Assembly: GCF_038433135.1 (NCBI RefSeq) | Contig: NZ_JBCDMV010000024.1 | Location: 31,891-95,890, forward strand | Reading direction: 5' to 3' | Source of the DNA: Luteococcus sp038433135 | GTDB lineage: Bacteria > Actinomycetota > Actinomycetes > Propionibacteriales > Propionibacteriaceae | Length of the DNA: 64,000 nt | Shown here: positions 7,855-16,545 of the stretch, one piece after another | How the letters are laid out: each line of letters starts with the position of its first letter | Position numbering within the stretch: position 1 is the stretch's first letter | Program-made: the position numbers and the translations under genes | The notes under the pieces: generated by a model | Seen by the model: the letters and a program-made list of their open reading frames with translations, nothing else | Told to the model about the DNA's origin: nothing | Databases searched by the model: none

Positions 7855-9057
7855 ATGAAGCTCTCCCTGCCGCTGTTTCTGTTTGCCGAGGGTGCGTCTC
7901 TATTCGGAAACTCGACGATCTCGATCGTCTTGCCATGGCTGATCGTGGCCCGCACCGGTGACCCAGCGACCGCCGGGCTCGTGTCGATGGTCACGGGGAT
8001 TCCCGCCATTGTCGCCGCGCTCGTGGGTGGGCATCTGATCGACCGCATCGGCCGCCGACGCATGGCGGTTGCCGCTGACTGTGGATCGGCGCTCAGCGTG
8101 GCGTCTCTGGCTGTCGTTGATCGTCTCTGGGGGCTCGACGTAGCGTGGTTTGTCGTGCTCGGACTCGCCGGCGTCCTGTTCGACGTCCCCGGCATGACGG
8201 CCCGCGAGACCCTGATGGCCAACGTCGCTGAGACCTCAGGCGCGACGCTCGACCGCATCGCCGCCCTCCGTCAGAGCGTCGTCGGCGTGACCTTCCTGGC
8301 AGGACCCGCGCTCGCCGGTATCCTCATGTCCGTGCTTGACCCTATCCGCGTGGTCTGGATCACCGCGGGGTGCTCAGCGCTTGCCGCCCTCGCGACAGCG
8401 GTCATGCCGCTGCGTCCCGCTGCCGCCGTCGCTGCTGGTGCACCAAAGGACTCGCCACTGGCCGGCTTGGCCGTGGTGAGGGCCAATCCCGGAATCGTCG
8501 CCGTCCTGCTCCTCTCGTTCGCGTCGGCCCTTCCGTTCGCCCCGCTACTGGCGGTCATCTTGCCCGCCCACTTCCAGGCGATGGATGCCCCAGGGCTCCT
8601 CGGCGCGGTCTCCTCGATCTATGCCGTGGGCTCGATCATCGGTTCGATCCTGTACGCGGTCGGCGCCACGCGCTGGCGTTGGGGCTCGTGGCTGGTATCG
8701 CTGGCGCTGTTCACCGCGTCATTCGGCCTGATCGCCACCCTCGAGGGGTTCTGGACAGTGGCCGCCGGAATGGGATTCATCGGCCTTGCGGGCGGCCTCA
8801 TGGGGCCGATCTTCACCGTGGGCCTGACTGAGAACGTGCCCGACGCGCAACGGGGCCGGGTATTCGGCTTGCTGAACGCGCTGGCGTTGGTGGCCGCGCC
8901 GCTGGGGCTGGGGATGATCGCGCTGCTGCTCAGCCGCTGGCCCCTGCAGGTCGGGGTGTGGGCGCTGCTGGTCGTCTGGGCCCCGGCCGCCGTGTACGGC
9001 GTTGTCTCCACGAACCTGCGGGACTTCGTGGAACCTCCGGAGAAGGTCGGATGCTGA
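7855..9057 (+). CDS. MFS transporter, probable exporter
   Basis: 400 residues with about 12 membrane segments. The loop GGHLIDRIGRRRMAVAADCG is the MFS motif A and the helix-5 region (TLDRIAALRQSVVGVTFLAG) is typical of MFS_3/EntS-like exporters. The ATG at 7855 was chosen over the longer frame from 7723 because the first membrane helix begins directly after it. The MerR gene overlaps its stop (ATGCTGA), so the two are translationally coupled. The 172-bp upstream region contains an imperfect TTGCC/GTCAA dyad at 7819-7838 that could be the MerR site. Confidence 0.85.
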   Translation: MKLSLPLFLFAEGASLFGNSTISIVLPWLIVARTGDPATAGLVSMVTGIPAIVAALVGGHLIDRIGRRRMAVAADCGSALSVASLAVVDRLWGLDVAWFVVLGLAGVLFDVPGMTARETLMANVAETSGATLDRIAALRQSVVGVTFLAGPALAGILMSVLDPIRVVWITAGCSALAALATAVMPLRPAAAVAAGAPKDSPLAGLAVVRANPGIVAVLLLSFASALPFAPLLAVILPAHFQAMDAPGLLGAVSSIYAVGSIIGSILYAVGATRWRWGSWLVSLALFTASFGLIATLEGFWTVAAGMGFIGLAGGLMGPIFTVGLTENVPDAQRGRVFGLLNALALVAAPLGLGMIALLLSRWPLQVGVWALLVVWAPAAVYGVVSTNLRDFVEPPEKVGC

Positions 9058-9812
9058 CGATCTCGCAGCTCGCCGCCCATGTCGGCGTCAGCGTACGCAC
9101 GGTTCGGCACTACCACCAGATCGGTCTGCTGCCCGAACCCGAGCGCGACGCATCCGGCTACCGCCGATACGGCACCGACGCGGTGATCAATTTGGTGCGG
9201 ATCCGCGGTTTGGCGGCCGCGGGAGTACCACTCACGCGAGTCGGCGAGCTGCTCGAGGCCGGACCGGCGGAGTTCGCCCGGGCGATCCGCGACGTCGACA
9301 CCCTGCTCGCGATTCAGATCCGTGAGCTGGAGACCCACCGGGCGCGGCTGACGCGAACGACCGATCCAGATGCAGGTGTGCTGGGCCCTCAGGCTCAACG
9401 CTTGCTGACGCGGATGGCTCAGTGGGGACTTCCCCCAGGCTTCATGGACATCCAGAGGGAGGCCGCGGTGCTGATCTCGGTGATCTACCCAGACCACTGC
9501 GAGGACTGGATGCGGTCACAGACCGAGGCCCTGAACGATCCCGAGGCTGAAGCGGTCTATCGGCTGTGGGCGGATGCGCACGACTGGAACCCCGATGATC
9601 CACGTATCGAAGACCTGGCCAAACGTTGTGTGGCAATCACGACAGCGCACCACCCCGTCGACCGCCCCGGTGAGGACTGGTGGTCCGACTTGGACACCAC
9701 CCCCTACCAGCTCATCGACCTGCACAGTACCCAGAGATCGCCCGCATGGCGTCGGCTCACCCGCCAGGTCGATGAACTGCTGCGGGACGCAGGCTACGAG
9801 ATGGCTGACTGA
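9051..9812 (+). CDS. MerR-family transcriptional regulator
   Basis: 253 residues. The N-terminal winged helix is clear: MLTISQLAAHVGVSVRTVRHYHQ, then GYRRYGTDAVINLVRI. The dimerisation helix follows (AIQIRELETHRARLTR), then a ~140-residue C-terminal effector domain that I do not recognise. A GGAGAAGG site lies before the ATG, which overlaps the MFS stop. Coupling to the exporter gene makes it the likely drug-responsive activator of that operon. Confidence 0.85.
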   Translation: MLTISQLAAHVGVSVRTVRHYHQIGLLPEPERDASGYRRYGTDAVINLVRIRGLAAAGVPLTRVGELLEAGPAEFARAIRDVDTLLAIQIRELETHRARLTRTTDPDAGVLGPQAQRLLTRMAQWGLPPGFMDIQREAAVLISVIYPDHCEDWMRSQTEALNDPEAEAVYRLWADAHDWNPDDPRIEDLAKRCVAITTAHHPVDRPGEDWWSDLDTTPYQLIDLHSTQRSPAWRRLTRQVDELLRDAGYEMAD

Positions 9813-9827
9813 CGCCGACCCAAACAT

Positions 9828-9874
9828 GCCCGGTCTTTCCTTGCGCGCACCCGGACCGCACTGAAGATCCGGGC
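9828..9874 (+). terminator. candidate terminator after the MerR gene
   Basis: GCCCGGTCTT pairs with AAGATCCGGGC (one bulged base) across a long loop, 15 bp after the MerR stop. No T-run follows. Confidence 0.3.
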
Positions 9875-9995
9875 AGCGTCCGATCATCGGCTACATGGCG
9901 AATCCCTTGCAGAGGACCCCCGGCTCACGACCACCAGATTTGTCCGAGCGATCGGTGTCAACTCCTTGGGCGAGACCAGCGGCAGATTGGAGGGT

Positions 9996-10199
9996 TCAGG
10001 TCGCTTTGCCGTACTTGCGGTGCATCGCCTGCTTCGTGACCCCGAGCACAGCGCCGATCTCTGCCCAGGAGAATCCCTCGGTTCGCGCTCGCCGCACTGC
10101 GATGACCTCTGCTGAGGCCAGATCCTGACGCTCCCGAGCGAGACGCGCCAATTCATCGAGGATGTGCCCTCGAGCATCCGAACCGATCACAGTCTTCAT
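9996..10199 (-). CDS. small helix-turn-helix protein
   Basis: 67 residues. The C-terminal part, GFSWAEIGAVLGVTKQAMHR, is a sigma-70 region-4-like helix-turn-helix; the N-terminal helices are rich in Arg and Glu. Similar short proteins occur widely in actinobacteria as putative DNA-binding proteins of unknown role. The start has no close ribosome site (GGAGG is about 16 nt away). Confidence 0.6.
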   Translation of the reverse strand: MKTVIGSDARGHILDELARLARERQDLASAEVIAVRRARTEGFSWAEIGAVLGVTKQAMHRKYGKAT

Positions 10200-10337
10200 C
10201 AGTGGCGTTCAAGAGCCTCCGGCGAAAAGCACCACTTTCGGCATGACAGCGCTCACGCGCACCGGGGCGATGGCAAAGATCTCGAGGGAGGCGTCCCGCA
10301 GAAACCGACTCCTACGCACTGGCCCCGTAAGGCCTTC

Positions 10338-11647
10338 CTATGATTCAGGTCGTCGGCTGACTGAGCGGCGATGCAGTGAGAGTCCCAGAACCGTGATCAG
10401 TGCTGCCAGCACCGTGCTGGCAGCGAGGACCACGCTCGGCTCCCAGAGCCAGAAGTATCGGGGAGGAACGCCCAGCAATCGTGGTGCGGCCACGAAAGCG
10501 CCGACCACCATGGTGCCCAAGACCGCCCATACGATGACATCCACACTGGTTCGGGGGCTCCAGCGGATCCCGATCCCCAGCACCAACATCGCCACCCCCA
10601 CAAGGGATGCCGGGATCCACGAGGCAGCCGCGGCGCCTGGGATGCGAGCTACTGGTTCTCGACCCATGGTGCGGTCGTATGCGGCGCGCGTCACCTGTGC
10701 CAGTTGGCTCTCGTGCAATTAGCTGGACGCATTCATCAGGATGACGACGCCGTCGCCCGAGGCTGGGTCGAGATGGATGGCAGAGAAGTACCCTGGAACC
10801 GTTCCCGTGTGCCAATGGGTCGCGCGCTTGTCATTCTCGGTCGTCACGCGCCATCCCGACGCGTAACCCTGACCGGGATGGCCGGTGTCGACCACTCGAC
10901 CCACCTCGGGGTCCTGGAGGTGGTCGACGGCGAAGGCCGCCAGATCCCCGATCGTTCCGCACGTGTAACCGTAAGCGCCACCAGCAGCGTCGAAGCCGGC
11001 CTCCCAGATCACCGCCTTCGAACCGATGAAGTGGCGACCCGGAGTAGTCCGTCCGCATTCGGTGACATTCGCGTGAATCGTCGTGCCAGGAAATGTGTCC
11101 CGCAAGGCCTTGTCATAGCTCCCGCCGGATGTTGCCTCGACGACCGCCTGCACCACCACATATCCCAACTGGAATAGGAGTACTCCCTGTCGCGTGTTGA
11201 CGGTTCCTGCACAGCGGCGACGAGTTCGCGAGCCGTTGCGTCTGGTCGGTCCACGTCCAGATGGTCCGCACCGAAGGAGAGGCCCGCCGTGTGGTAGAGC
11301 AGGTTCCGAACGGTGACTTGGGGCGCACCAGCGACGTGCTCGGAAGCCAGGTCTGCAGTCGTCAAGCGTCCTTCGGCAACAAGGGGACGCACGACCCGAG
11401 CGGCCACGGGTTTGGAGACCGACCCCCACAGGAAGCGTGAGTCGGCCGCCGTGTCGCCGAAGCTCACCGTTTCGACCACCGCCCCGTTCTCGATCCGGGC
11501 CAGGGCTCCCCCAGGAACCCCCGCACGACCGGCATCGCGAATGAAGGCCTCCCCCACCGCGACCTGCGCGTCGGCCAGACCATGCGGAGCAGGGATGGCG
11601 ACGGCGCAGACGAGGCCCGCCAGGAGCGTCACGACCAGGCGCCTCAT
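10338..11647 (-). pseudogene. serine hydrolase (class C beta-lactamase-type) broken by a frameshift and a stop codon
   Basis: Three pieces make one gene. From the ATG at 11647: a signal peptide, then WGSVSKP with the catalytic SxxK (SVSK). At about 11169-11170 a 1-nt deletion shifts frame exactly where the YSN motif should be (EYSYS then LGYVVVQAVVEATSG in the other frame). The second piece carries the third motif, HTG (THWHTGTVPGYFS), and ends at TAA (10719-10721). The same frame continues without a gap as a 126-residue tail with three hydrophobic helices, typical of the C-terminal membrane region of such hydrolases. Two independent lesions argue for a true pseudogene. Its ATG overlaps the stop of the hydrolase gene upstream (TGATG). 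Confidence 0.75.
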
Positions 11648-12705
11648 CGGATGTCCGCCAAGAAGTCGGTCATGTCCTTGGCGATCTGCTCGGGAACCTC
11701 CCCGTTGAGTGCATGCGAGGCCTCCGGATACAGCCGAACAGTACCTTGGCGCAGATGTCGCGCAGCCACCTCATCGGCCTGGTCGTCATGCATGACCGAC
11801 TTGCCCGCCACGAGTGCGAGGACGGGCATGGACAGGCTCTCGAGCTGTTCCGGGGTGACCATCCCCGGCTGGGGTTTCTTGAGGGCGTAGTGGCGCATGC
11901 CGAGTTCGATCATGTCCGCCACCGGGACGTCTTCCACGGGGGCACCGTTGGCCGTGAAGGAGTTGAACCCGTCACGCCAGGACTTCGGGAGCCACGAGGC
12001 CGCCGCGGGCAGGGATCGCAGAGCGGTTCCCCAGGGGATCGCGCCAAAGACGTTGATCGGGTCGATCAAGGTCAGAGAGTTGACCTTCTCGGGATGGTGC
12101 AGGGCCAGATTGACCGCGGTCCAGCCACCGATCGACAGTCCGACCAGGTTGAGCGACTTCTCCGGCAACTGGGCAAGCACTTCGTGCAGCCAGCGCGCCT
12201 CGTCAGCGGCGGAGGTGATCGGGCGCTCCTGCACGCTCATGCCCGGCTCGCCCAGCAGTTCCACACTGTAGACGTCCGCGATCACCAGCAGGTCGTCCAT
12301 GTTGTCCGCCCACACCGGTGTGGCCGAACGTGTCCCCGGGAGCAGCACCAGCGGAGCCACCGCCGGCGCGGAGGCCGACCGCGTGGTGGCGAAGCGATAG
12401 ACGCGCACGACGCCAGAGCTCGTGCGCAGGTCGAGGGTTGCCGCGGGCCGAGGCAGCTCGGCGAACGCGGCCCGGTACGACGCCAGATACGCGTCCTGCC
12501 CCTGGGCCGAACGCCAGTGCCCTACCGGTGAAGCGGCTCGCAACGAACTGCCCACCGCGACCAGGACCGCCAGCCCCAGGGCGGCGGCCGCCTTCACGAA
12601 GGCTCTCCACCGGCGACGGGACCCCTTGCGCGGCGGCATGGTGATGCCGTCGGATCCGGGCCGAGCCCCTGGAGCGAACGCCCGGTGCTTTCGCAGTACG
12701 TTCAT
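11644..12705 (-). CDS. alpha/beta-hydrolase-fold protein with N-terminal membrane anchor
   Basis: 353 residues. After an Arg-rich start a transmembrane or signal segment (AFVKAAAALGLAVLVAVG) precedes an alpha/beta-hydrolase domain. The nucleophile elbow is GLSIGG, the HHPEKV segment and DP of LTLIDP follow, and the C-terminal catalytic His is in EASHALNGE. Function may be an extracytoplasmic esterase or lipase. The ATG at 12705 has a TACGAT -10 box 6 nt upstream (leaderless) inside an operator shared with the divergent TetR gene. Confidence 0.8.
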   Translation of the reverse strand: MNVLRKHRAFAPGARPGSDGITMPPRKGSRRRWRAFVKAAAALGLAVLVAVGSSLRAASPVGHWRSAQGQDAYLASYRAAFAELPRPAATLDLRTSSGVVRVYRFATTRSASAPAVAPLVLLPGTRSATPVWADNMDDLLVIADVYSVELLGEPGMSVQERPITSAADEARWLHEVLAQLPEKSLNLVGLSIGGWTAVNLALHHPEKVNSLTLIDPINVFGAIPWGTALRSLPAAASWLPKSWRDGFNSFTANGAPVEDVPVADMIELGMRHYALKKPQPGMVTPEQLESLSMPVLALVAGKSVMHDDQADEVAARHLRQGTVRLYPEASHALNGEVPEQIAKDMTDFLADIR

Positions 12706-12711
12706 ATCGCA

Positions 12712-12741
12712 ATCGTAACAGGACATCCATACCGTTAAGAT
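12712..12741. promoter_or_regulatory. TetR operator whose two arms are the -10 boxes of two divergent genes
   Basis: ATCGTAAC (12712-12719) and GTTAAGAT (12734-12741) form an imperfect dyad with 14 nt between the arms. The left arm holds TACGAT on the minus strand, 6 nt before the hydrolase ATG; the right arm holds TAAGAT on the plus strand, 6 nt before the tetR ATG. A dimer on both arms would block both promoters. Confidence 0.6.
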
Positions 12742-12747
12742 GACGGC

Positions 12748-13338
12748 ATGCCTCGCATAGTCGACCATGCCGCCCGTCGCCGGGAGATCGTCTACGCGCT
12801 GTGGATGGTGATCCACCAACAGGGGATCGCTACGGCGAGCCTGCGAACCGTCGCCGCCGAGGCGCAGATCTCGATCGGCCGCATCCAGCACTACTTCCCC
12901 AGCAAGGACGCACTGGTCCACGAAGGCTGCCGAGAACTGGTCACCACCGCGGAGGCACAACACCTGAACACCGACACCGGTGACGCTCTTGCCGACCTCA
13001 CCGCCCTGGCCGTCCACACCATCCCCACAACCCAGATCAGCAAGGTCGCCGCCACGGTCTGGTGCGCCTACGTCGCCCACGTGGGGGCAGACCCGACCAT
13101 CGCAGAACTGGTACGCGAAGCCACCGAAGGCGGGCACACAGAGATGATCCGACGGTGCGCACGGGCACGCGGCCACAGTTCCCCCACCCCGGACGACATG
13201 GCCGATGGCCTTGAACTCTCCGCACTGGGCGACGGCCTCATGATGTGTGTCCTGGCGGGCGCGATTCGCCACGAGGAAGCGGTCGACGTGATCCACCGCC
13301 ACATTGCGTCGAGGTCCCCGGCCAAGTCGTCGGCGTGA
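12748..13338 (+). CDS. TetR-family transcriptional regulator
   Basis: 196 residues. The helix-turn-helix SLRTVAAEAQISIGRIQHYF followed by PSKDALV is the canonical TetR DNA-binding domain. The C-terminal domain has helix patterns of the BetI/TetR_C_6 type. It diverges from the alpha/beta-hydrolase gene, and the two start codons are 42 bp apart across the shared operator, so it probably represses the hydrolase operon and itself. The start appears leaderless (TAAGAT, 6 nt). Confidence 0.85.
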   Translation: MPRIVDHAARRREIVYALWMVIHQQGIATASLRTVAAEAQISIGRIQHYFPSKDALVHEGCRELVTTAEAQHLNTDTGDALADLTALAVHTIPTTQISKVAATVWCAYVAHVGADPTIAELVREATEGGHTEMIRRCARARGHSSPTPDDMADGLELSALGDGLMMCVLAGAIRHEEAVDVIHRHIASRSPAKSSA

Positions 13339-13559
13339 TGCACCAACCCGCCCCAGGCCGGGCACCTGCAATCAATCCCCTGACATGTGGCCGTCGAACA
13401 ATTCACACCTCTGCTGCACGCTGTTCCCCCAGCGGATGCCTGGCGTTCCCATGCAGTCCACAATATTGGCCCGCCGACCGTTCTACATCGGCCCGCGCTG
13501 GCACGGCGCCTCTGTGGCGTCTCGTGAATCCGTCATCATCTGTCGCCGAGATTGGGAGT

Positions 13560-13930
13560 CCGAGCAGTGCAGCTTGTCCAGTCCTTTCGTGAGAGATCCC
13601 GCTTCGCTTTGCCGTCGCACTGGCATTCGGTGGCGTGACGGCCAGCATTGCCACGCACACCGCCGTTCTCACGCAGCGCCTGCCACACACCGCTGTCAGT
13701 GGGGCCGGGTGACGGATCCAGCCAACGGCCGACGGGTCGCGGCTGCCAGCATCGCCAGCCTTCTGCCGATGATGGTCCTCGTGGCTCGCGGCGCCGGCTT
13801 CGCTGGGGAGGCCTCCCGGGCGGAGCGCGGGCTGCTTGGAGCCCTCGCCGTGGCCACACTGGCCAGTACCCCGGCCCAAGCGCTGGGAACTGAGTTCGAA
13901 CGGCGCTGGATGACGCGCTGCTGGTGCACG
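13560..13930 (+). pseudogene. degenerate membrane-protein relic, possibly an FtsX-type ABC permease
   Basis: No intact gene occurs between 13339 and 14225. From the GTG at 13710 the frame reads DPANGRRVAAASIASLLPMM, VLVARGAGFAGEASRAERG and LLGALAVATLASTPAQALG, which resembles the cytoplasmic face of actinobacterial FtsX permeases (LVATAAR..AAxRERRLAALRLVGAT..Q). Just upstream, in another frame, RFAVALAFGGVTASIATHTA looks like a membrane helix. Frames are broken and no start or ribosome site fits. Identification is tentative. Confidence 0.3.
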
Positions 13931-14178
13931 GGACCGGAGAACCAGACCGGCTCTCACACGAATTCGCAGCGGCGTCCGCGGCGCTTGCGTTCGCAGGTGG
14001 CGTCGCGCCCGAGGAGTGCTGAGAGCCTGACTGAACATCTCGCTGACGGGCCACGCCGCTGGGGAAACACGCGCAAGGTACCTAGGAGAAACGCCTAGTC
14101 ACTTAGGGGGAACGCAGGTGCCACATTCAGGCTTGAAGGGAGTTCTGTAAAGTCGATAGGGCACGTATAGGGCACGAA
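13931..14178. other. intergenic spacer before tRNA-Pro
   Basis: No gene is supported. It includes an 11-bp direct repeat ATAGGGCACG(T) at 14156-14176. No integrase gene or second copy of the tRNA 3' end was found in the window. Confidence 0.4.
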
Positions 14179-14220
14179 GAAGGGGCCCGCCAGAGCCAAC
14201 TCGCTCTGACAAGCCCCTTC
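14179..14220 (-). terminator. terminator of tRNA-Pro
   Basis: GAAGGGGC pairs with GCCCCTTC and an inner CAGAG/CTCTG stem, 6 nt beyond the 3' end of the tRNA on the minus strand, followed by TTCG. Confidence 0.7.
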
Positions 14221-14225
14221 GGACG

Positions 14226-14299
<74 letters not shown>

Positions 14300-14456
14300 T
14301 CCAGGCCGTTTCCGACCCGACAAAGAACACTACCGGAACTGCGCCACAGGCGCCAATCAACCGGTGGATCACCCCCGGGCTGCACGCGCCATCACTGTGG
14401 TCGTACCATTGCCGGGCCGCGCACAGCCGGCATGATCCGACTCGAAAGGTACAGCG

Positions 14457-16184
14457 ATGCTGCTGGAAACACTGATCGACGCGAAGGCCGTCGACTACCT
14501 GATCCTGGTGGTCTACTTCGTCTTCGTCCTGGGCGTGGGGTGGCTGGCCAAGCGCCAGGTTGCCGACGCCGCTGACTACTTCCAGTCCGGCCGTTCCCTG
14601 CCCGCCTGGGTGACCGGTCTCGCCTTCGTCTCCGCCAACCTCGGTGCGGTGGAGATCATGGGCATGTCTGCCACCGCCGCCCAGATCGGCATCCCGACGG
14701 TGCACTACTTCTGGATCGGCGCCGTCCCGGCCATGATCTTCCTCGGCGTCGTGATGATGCCCTTCTACTACGGCTCCAAGGTGCGCTCGGTTCCCGAGTT
14801 CATGCTGCGCCGCTTCGGCCCCGGCGCCCATCTGGTCAATGCCATCTCCTTCGCCCTGGCGCAATTGTTGATCGCCGGCATCAACCTGTACCTGCTTGGT
14901 TCCATCGTGCACGCCCTGCTGGGCTGGCCGATGTGGGTGGCCCTGGTGGTGGCGGCCTTCGTCGTGCTGGCCTACATCACCATGGGCGGCCTGAGCGCGG
15001 CCATCTACAACGAGGTGCTGCAATTCTTCGTGATCGTCGCCTCCCTGCTGCCGCTGGTGATGCTCGGTCTGCACCGCGTCGGTGGCTGGGGTGGGCTCAA
15101 GGCGCAGATCGCCCAGGGAGCCGCGCATGCGCCCGCCAGCGCCCAGGTTCCCAGCGCCGCCCAGCAGCTCAACTCCTGGCCCGGGCAGGCCCTGTCCGGC
15201 TTCAACAGCTCGTCGCTGAGTGTGATCGGCATCGTCTTCGGGCTGGGCTTCGTGCTCTCCTTCGGCTACTGGACCACCAACTTCGTCGAGGTGCAGCGCG
15301 CCATGGCCTCGGAATCGCTCTCGGCGGCCCGCAAGACGCCGATCATCGGCTCCTTCCCCAAGATGCTGGTTCCGGCCATCACCATCCTGCCGGGCATGCT
15401 GGCCGCCGTTCTGGTGCCCGAGATCGCCCAGCTCAAGGGCGGTGGACACCCGGCGGGCGGCGCCGCGGGCAGCGGGGTCACCTACAACGACGCCCTCCTG
15501 TTGCTGATGCGAGACCTGCTGCCCAATGGCCTGCTGGGCCTGGCCATCACCGGCCTCCTCGCCGCCTTCATGGCCGGCATGGCCGCGAATGTCTCCGCCT
15601 TCAACACGGTCTTCAGCGTGGACATCTGGGGCACCTACATCAAGAAGGGCCGCAGCGACGACTACTACGTCGCGGTGGGACGGATCGCCACCGCGATCGC
15701 CGTGGTCACGGCCATCTTCACCGCGATGATCGCCGGGCAGTTCAGCAACATCATGGACTACCTGCAGACCCTGTTCGGCTTCTTCAACGCTCCCCTGTTC
15801 GCCACCTTCATCCTGGGCATGTTCTGGCGACGCAGCACCCCGACGGCCGGCTGGGTGGGCCTGATCACCGGCACCCTGTCGGCCATCCTGGTCTGGCTGG
15901 GCGGCAACCCGGAGATCGGCCTGAACTGGTATTCACTGCCGGGTCAGGGCCTGGCCTTCGTCGCCGCCAGCGCCGGCTTCGTGATGGACCTGCTGGTCAG
16001 CGTCGTCGTTTCACTGTTCACCACGCCCAAGCCTCGCGAACAGTTGCGCGGCTTCGTCTACTCCGAGACCCCGAAGGCCGATCTCTCCGACGCCGAGGAG
16101 CAGGGCAAGCCCTGGTACAGCCGGACCATCCCGCTGGCCTGCCTGGCGATGGCGATGGTCATCATCCTGAATTGCATCTTCTGA
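14457..16184 (+). CDS. sodium:solute symporter (SSS/SLC5 family)
   Basis: 575 residues with about 13-14 membrane helices. The N-terminal DYLILVVYFVFVLGVGWLAK and DYFQSGRSLPAWVTGLAFVS are typical of SLC5 proteins, the latter being the first unwound helix of the LeuT fold; the SSS signature region AAFMAGMAANVSAFNTVFSVD is at about residues 375-395. Transporters of this family take up sugars, proline, pantothenate or carboxylates with Na+. The subgroup resembles the sugar/inositol type by overall length. A GAAAGG site precedes the ATG. A small membrane protein follows after 10 nt. Confidence 0.85.
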   Translation: MLLETLIDAKAVDYLILVVYFVFVLGVGWLAKRQVADAADYFQSGRSLPAWVTGLAFVSANLGAVEIMGMSATAAQIGIPTVHYFWIGAVPAMIFLGVVMMPFYYGSKVRSVPEFMLRRFGPGAHLVNAISFALAQLLIAGINLYLLGSIVHALLGWPMWVALVVAAFVVLAYITMGGLSAAIYNEVLQFFVIVASLLPLVMLGLHRVGGWGGLKAQIAQGAAHAPASAQVPSAAQQLNSWPGQALSGFNSSSLSVIGIVFGLGFVLSFGYWTTNFVEVQRAMASESLSAARKTPIIGSFPKMLVPAITILPGMLAAVLVPEIAQLKGGGHPAGGAAGSGVTYNDALLLLMRDLLPNGLLGLAITGLLAAFMAGMAANVSAFNTVFSVDIWGTYIKKGRSDDYYVAVGRIATAIAVVTAIFTAMIAGQFSNIMDYLQTLFGFFNAPLFATFILGMFWRRSTPTAGWVGLITGTLSAILVWLGGNPEIGLNWYSLPGQGLAFVAASAGFVMDLLVSVVVSLFTTPKPREQLRGFVYSETPKADLSDAEEQGKPWYSRTIPLACLAMAMVIILNCIF

Positions 16185-16194
16185 GGAGCTGAGC

Positions 16195-16440
16195 ATGAAC
16201 ACCACACCATCCACCCGCACGATCAAGCCGCTGGACATCCGCGCCCTGATCGGTGCCATGCTGGCGATCATCGGTCTGATCCTCACAGCGATGGGCCTGT
16301 TTGCCGATCCGGAACTCGCCAAGACCGGTGGCGTCAATGCCAACCTCATCGCGGGCATCGTGCTGTTGGTCAGCGGCGGGCTCTTCCTGCTGCGCGCCAG
16401 GATGACCCCGCTCAAGCTGCGTGAGGTGCACGTCGACTGA
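16195..16440 (+). CDS. small membrane protein, probable symporter partner
   Basis: 81 residues with two transmembrane helices (residues ~17-36 and ~50-67) joined by a short loop (FADPELAKTGGVNANL). It starts 10 nt after the symporter stop behind a GAGGAG site, and a strong terminator ends the pair. Such two-helix proteins are frequent neighbours of actinobacterial SSS symporters; whether it is a subunit is inferred from position only. Confidence 0.7.
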   Translation: MNTTPSTRTIKPLDIRALIGAMLAIIGLILTAMGLFADPELAKTGGVNANLIAGIVLLVSGGLFLLRARMTPLKLREVHVD

Positions 16441-16448
16441 CGAAAAGG

Positions 16449-16491
16449 GCCAGTGGCCGTCACCCCGATCTTGCGGGTGACGGCCACTGGC
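16449..16491. terminator. strong bidirectional terminator
   Basis: A perfect 17-bp stem (GCCAGTGGCCGTCACCC with its complement) and a 9-nt loop between the symporter pair (+) and der (-). AAAA on the left serves as a T-run for the minus strand. Confidence 0.85.
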
Positions 16492-16510
16492 TTCGACAGG
16501 CTCAGCCGAC
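16491..16510. repeat. dispersed repeat, CTTCGACAGGCTCAGCC type
   Basis: One of at least three short related elements in the window (others at 25079-25097 and 35936-35987) sharing the core YTCGACAGGCTCARCC. It abuts the terminator stem at the 3' end of der. Confidence 0.5.
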
Positions 16511-16545
16511 GAAGATTGGGTCTCAGCTGGCGTAGGGCCAGCGAG

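Noticed and set aside
13304..14098. A 264-codon intact gene
   Set aside because: It starts inside the tetR gene without a ribosome site and its middle changes character; only part resembles a permease, so it was treated as degraded sequence.
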